A stretch of DNA of 8,875 nucleotides. Source: an uncultured Selenomonadales bacterium. GTDB lineage: Bacteria; Bacillota; Negativicutes; Selenomonadales; Selenomonadaceae. A program made the translations under genes and the position numbers. The DNA lies in contig CAMVAG010000084.1 of NCBI GenBank assembly GCA_947165405.1, forward strand, positions 1 through 8,875, given 5' to 3'. Numbering within the stretch: the stretch's first letter is position 1; the number at the start of each line of letters is the position of its first letter. The notes under the pieces were generated by a model. That model worked only from the letters and a program-made list of their open reading frames with translations. It was not told where the DNA came from and ran no database searches. Of this stretch, positions 6,372-8,875 are shown piece by piece.

Positions 6372-8744
6372 GTGACAAGAATTATAACCGGCGTGAAAGT
6401 CTCGGAAGAAAATCAAAAACTTTTTAATGACGCCGACCGACTGAAAACTTTTCTGCTCAACTGCGATTCGGAGCGCGCAGGGCTTGACCCTTACGACGAA
6501 AATATTTTGTTCGACCCGAATCGCGGGCATTGGGATTTGTGGGACTTCGACCAAGAAGGCGGCAAGGAAATTCCGCTTGAAGAAAATTTTGTGGCGCGTG
6601 ACCCTGCCGACGATGTTTCAACGGGAATTGTCGCGATTGACTTCGGCACAAGCCGCACCGTCGTCGTCTACGAAAACGAGCACTCGCAATTTCTGCCGTT
6701 GCAAGTCGGAAGCGGCTCTTATCGTCAAGGAATAAATTTTTCCGCGAATTACGAGAACCCGACGCTGATTCAGTTCATTGACATTGAAAGTTTTTTGACG
6801 GCGTATTATTGGCGCGAGGGAAGACCCTTTACAAAATGGAGCGACGTGAAAGTTTCTCATGCCGCGTTTGAAAATATGATAAGCGGCGGTTCCGAAAAAT
6901 TTTATTCGTTCCTGACCGATTTAAAATATTGGTGCGGCTCGAAAACTCAATTCATGTTGCGCGACGAAAAAAAATTTATCACGCAGCTTGCGCCCTTTTC
7001 CGAACTTGCCGAAGACGAAATCAATCCGCTGGAAATTTACGCGTATTATCTGGGCGTCTTCATAAACAACATGCAGCAGGAGAAGCACATTTTTTTGAAT
7101 TACATTTTGTCGTTCCCCGTCACTTACGATAAAACGATTCGTGAAAAAATGCGGCTGTGCTTTGAGCGCGGCTTGAAAAAATCTTTGCCGACGGCTTTGC
7201 TTTCAAACGAGACCGTCATGAAAAAATTTTCCGTGCGCGAGGGCGCGAGTGAGGCGGCGGCTTACGCGATAACGGCTCTGCAAGAATACGGCTTCGACCC
7301 TTCGGGCGAGGAGGAAATTTATTATGCGGTGTTCGATATCGGCGGCGGCACCACCGATTTTGATTTCGGCTTCTTGCGCGAATCGCCAAACGACCGCTAC
7401 GATTATCTGCTTGTGCATTTCGGCGAGAACGGCGACAGAACTTTGGGCGGCGAAAATCTTTTGAAACTTTTGGCGTTTGAAGTCTTCAAGGCGAACCAAG
7501 ACCGCTTGATAAATATCGAAGGCGGCGGGAAAATTCCTTTCACGTGGGCGGCTGACAAAAAAAGTTTCGCGGGCTCGGAGGCTCTGATAAAAGATTCGCA
7601 AGAGGCTCACGCGAACATGCACGCGCTGGTTGAAAAACTTCGCCCCGTGTGGGAGGCTCCCGAATCCGACGCGGCGCAAGAAATTTTGGCGGGCGGTTTC
7701 ATTGAAGTAAATCTTTTTCGCGACGACGGAAAGCTCATCAAAAATTTCAGCTTGGATGCCGCAATCGACTTGCAAGGAATTTTGCGCGAACGAATCAAAG
7801 CCGGCATAAAAAATTTTTTCATCTCCATGAAGGAAGCTTTTGAGAAGGCAGGCAAGAATTCTCTTCGCAAAATCAAACCGCTTCAAGAAATTGACGAAAT
7901 TTCAATCTTCCTCGCGGGCAACTCGTCTAAATCAAAATTGGTCAAAGATCTTTTCACGGAATACATTTCGCCCGCCGAAGACACGCGCCTTGCCGAAGAC
8001 GAAAATCCTTTCAAGAACGGGCGGCTCAAAGTCGGCTACGAACTCAAGGATAATTTCTTCATGCAAAGCGGCAGCATTTATCGGCGCGACGCCAAAGGGC
8101 TTGAGGTTTGGCTCGGCGACATGGACAACAGCGACGACCAAATTGTTTTGAGCGAAACCGTAAAAAAAATTCCCGTCAATCGCGACGGCGAAAAATCTCA
8201 AGCGGATATTCTTTTCGGCTTTTTCGGACGCACTCCGCAATTTAAAATTTATCCCGCGCTCGGCACGGACGAGGCTCACGAAATTCAAAAGGCACGCGGC
8301 ATAAAAATTCGCACCGATTTGGCTGCTCCCACAGGCAAGACGGGCGTGGCGTTCGGGTTGCTGCTTTCAAGGGCGGGCGGCAACGTTCAAACCAAACACA
8401 TCACTCCCGATTCCTCCAAGACGCCGTTTGGTTATTACGTCGGCAGGAACAAGAAGCGCAAATTTAAAACCGTCATTGACCGCAATACAAAGTTCGACGT
8501 GTGGTATCCTTTCATCGACGCGGGCGACAACTTCGATATTTTCTACACCAACCTCCCCGAAGCCGTATCGAATCAAATGGACATTCACAAGGCGAAAAGA
8601 ATTACAATCAACCTCGACACTTACGACGAAGATGCGACCGTTTTTATCCGCGCCGTAAAGACCGGCGTCATTGAATATCAAATTGCTCACAGCGAAAACG
8701 AACTGTCCGACGAAAATATTTCCGAGCGTATCGAACTCAACTGA
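6372..8744 (+). CDS. Hsp70/actin-fold ATPase of unknown function
   Basis: From the GTG start this is a 790-residue soluble protein with no visible signal peptide or membrane segment. The Hsp70 nucleotide-binding motifs are present in order: phosphate-1 AIDFGTSRT (88-96); ILSFPVTYD (245-252), like the DnaK V-P-A-x-F region; a connect-1-like EGASEAAAYAITALQEYG (290-307); phosphate-2 VFDIGGGTTDF (320-330); and the adenosine motif IFLAGNSSKSKLV (512-524). These show an ATP-binding actin/Hsp70 fold. Two parts are not DnaK-like. The first is an N-terminal segment of about 85 residues (FDPNRGHWDLWDFDQEGG). The second is a C-terminal region of about 260 residues, probably beta-rich, in place of the usual peptide-binding and lid domains. 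No DnaJ or GrpE gene is adjacent. It has its own promoter and terminator, so it looks monocistronic. A chaperone-like role is only inferred, and I do not recognise a named gene. Confidence 0.85.
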   Translation: MTRIITGVKVSEENQKLFNDADRLKTFLLNCDSERAGLDPYDENILFDPNRGHWDLWDFDQEGGKEIPLEENFVARDPADDVSTGIVAIDFGTSRTVVVYENEHSQFLPLQVGSGSYRQGINFSANYENPTLIQFIDIESFLTAYYWREGRPFTKWSDVKVSHAAFENMISGGSEKFYSFLTDLKYWCGSKTQFMLRDEKKFITQLAPFSELAEDEINPLEIYAYYLGVFINNMQQEKHIFLNYILSFPVTYDKTIREKMRLCFERGLKKSLPTALLSNETVMKKFSVREGASEAAAYAITALQEYGFDPSGEEEIYYAVFDIGGGTTDFDFGFLRESPNDRYDYLLVHFGENGDRTLGGENLLKLLAFEVFKANQDRLINIEGGGKIPFTWAADKKSFAGSEALIKDSQEAHANMHALVEKLRPVWEAPESDAAQEILAGGFIEVNLFRDDGKLIKNFSLDAAIDLQGILRERIKAGIKNFFISMKEAFEKAGKNSLRKIKPLQEIDEISIFLAGNSSKSKLVKDLFTEYISPAEDTRLAEDENPFKNGRLKVGYELKDNFFMQSGSIYRRDAKGLEVWLGDMDNSDDQIVLSETVKKIPVNRDGEKSQADILFGFFGRTPQFKIYPALGTDEAHEIQKARGIKIRTDLAAPTGKTGVAFGLLLSRAGGNVQTKHITPDSSKTPFGYYVGRNKKRKFKTVIDRNTKFDVWYPFIDAGDNFDIFYTNLPEAVSNQMDIHKAKRITINLDTYDEDATVFIRAVKTGVIEYQIAHSENELSDENISERIELN

Positions 8745-8752
8745 AAAAAATT

Positions 8753-8776
8753 TCCCGCCGCTTTGACGGGATTTTT
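8753..8776 (+). terminator. Intrinsic terminator after the Hsp70-like gene
   Basis: TCCCG (8753-8757) pairs with CGGGA (8767-8771) around a 9-base loop and is followed by five T residues (8772-8776). It begins 9 bases after the stop codon. The upstream A-run could extend the stem by pairing with the T-tract after a short mismatch. The stem is short, so strength is uncertain. Confidence 0.65.
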
Positions 8777-8829
8777 GTGTGTTCAAAGCAAAAAACGGTA
8801 TACTTTAATTAAACGTTTGTGAGTGTTTA

Positions 8830-8858
8830 TTGGCAAAGCGCGGCGTTCGTTGTATAAT
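8830..8858 (+). promoter_or_regulatory. Sigma-70/SigA-type promoter for a gene beyond the right edge
   Basis: TTGGCA (8830-8835) and a perfect TATAAT (8853-8858) are separated by exactly 17 bases. Transcription would begin near 8865, about 10 bases before the window ends. The gene it serves lies outside the window. Between the terminator and this promoter (8777-8829) I see no gene. Confidence 0.75.
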
Positions 8859-8875
8859 CGCTTAAAAATTTTAAG

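Noticed and set aside
7203..7886. A 227-codon minus-strand open frame opposite the Hsp70-like gene
   Set aside because: The sense strand carries Hsp70 nucleotide-binding motifs through this stretch. The antisense product has no recognisable features.
8775..8804. Second promoter, TTGTGT-18-TATACT
   Set aside because: The -35 is weak and overlaps the T-tract of the terminator. The promoter at 8830-8858 is much better.

Overview
The window looks like ordinary chromosomal DNA of an anaerobic, Gram-positive-type bacterium. The probable lineage is Bacillota, perhaps Negativicutes/Selenomonas-like. That guess rests on strong GGAGG ribosome binding sites, ATGA-coupled genes, and a cobalamin-dependent methionine synthase without the activation domain. 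It is an inference, not something the sequence proves. Base composition is mosaic: GC-rich codons (gcg, ggc, gac) alternate with AAAATTTT-like runs.

Layout. Positions 1-3892 (+) hold a tightly packed operon: the last 55 codons of hisD (histidinol dehydrogenase), then sbcD and sbcC, the two subunits of the SbcCD (Mre11/Rad50-type) DNA-end nuclease. Each start codon overlaps the previous stop codon (ATGA). On the minus strand, 3882-6254 encodes a 790-residue MetH with homocysteine, folate and B12 domains. It converges on sbcC with an 11-bp overlap. A 117-bp divergent gap (6255-6371) holds a heptanucleotide repeat array and an extended -10 promoter. That promoter drives a 790-residue Hsp70/actin-fold ATPase of unknown function (6372-8744, +), which is followed by a hairpin terminator. 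The last 131 bases hold this terminator and a good sigma-70-type promoter pointing out of the right edge.

Most notable observations. Three arrays built on a 7-bp unit sit in or next to metH. One is in front of the gene. Two lie inside the coding sequence, at the two inter-domain linkers, where they are translated as IRNEELGIRNYN and IGNAQGAMRNEN. A variant base in one unit turns what would be an in-frame TAG into GAG and keeps metH open. The second notable item is the Hsp70-like protein: its nucleotide-binding motifs are recognisable, but its N-terminal and C-terminal regions are not those of DnaK. I see no mobile element, CRISPR array, RNA gene or clear defence system. The window is mainly housekeeping, plus this one orphan chaperone-like gene.
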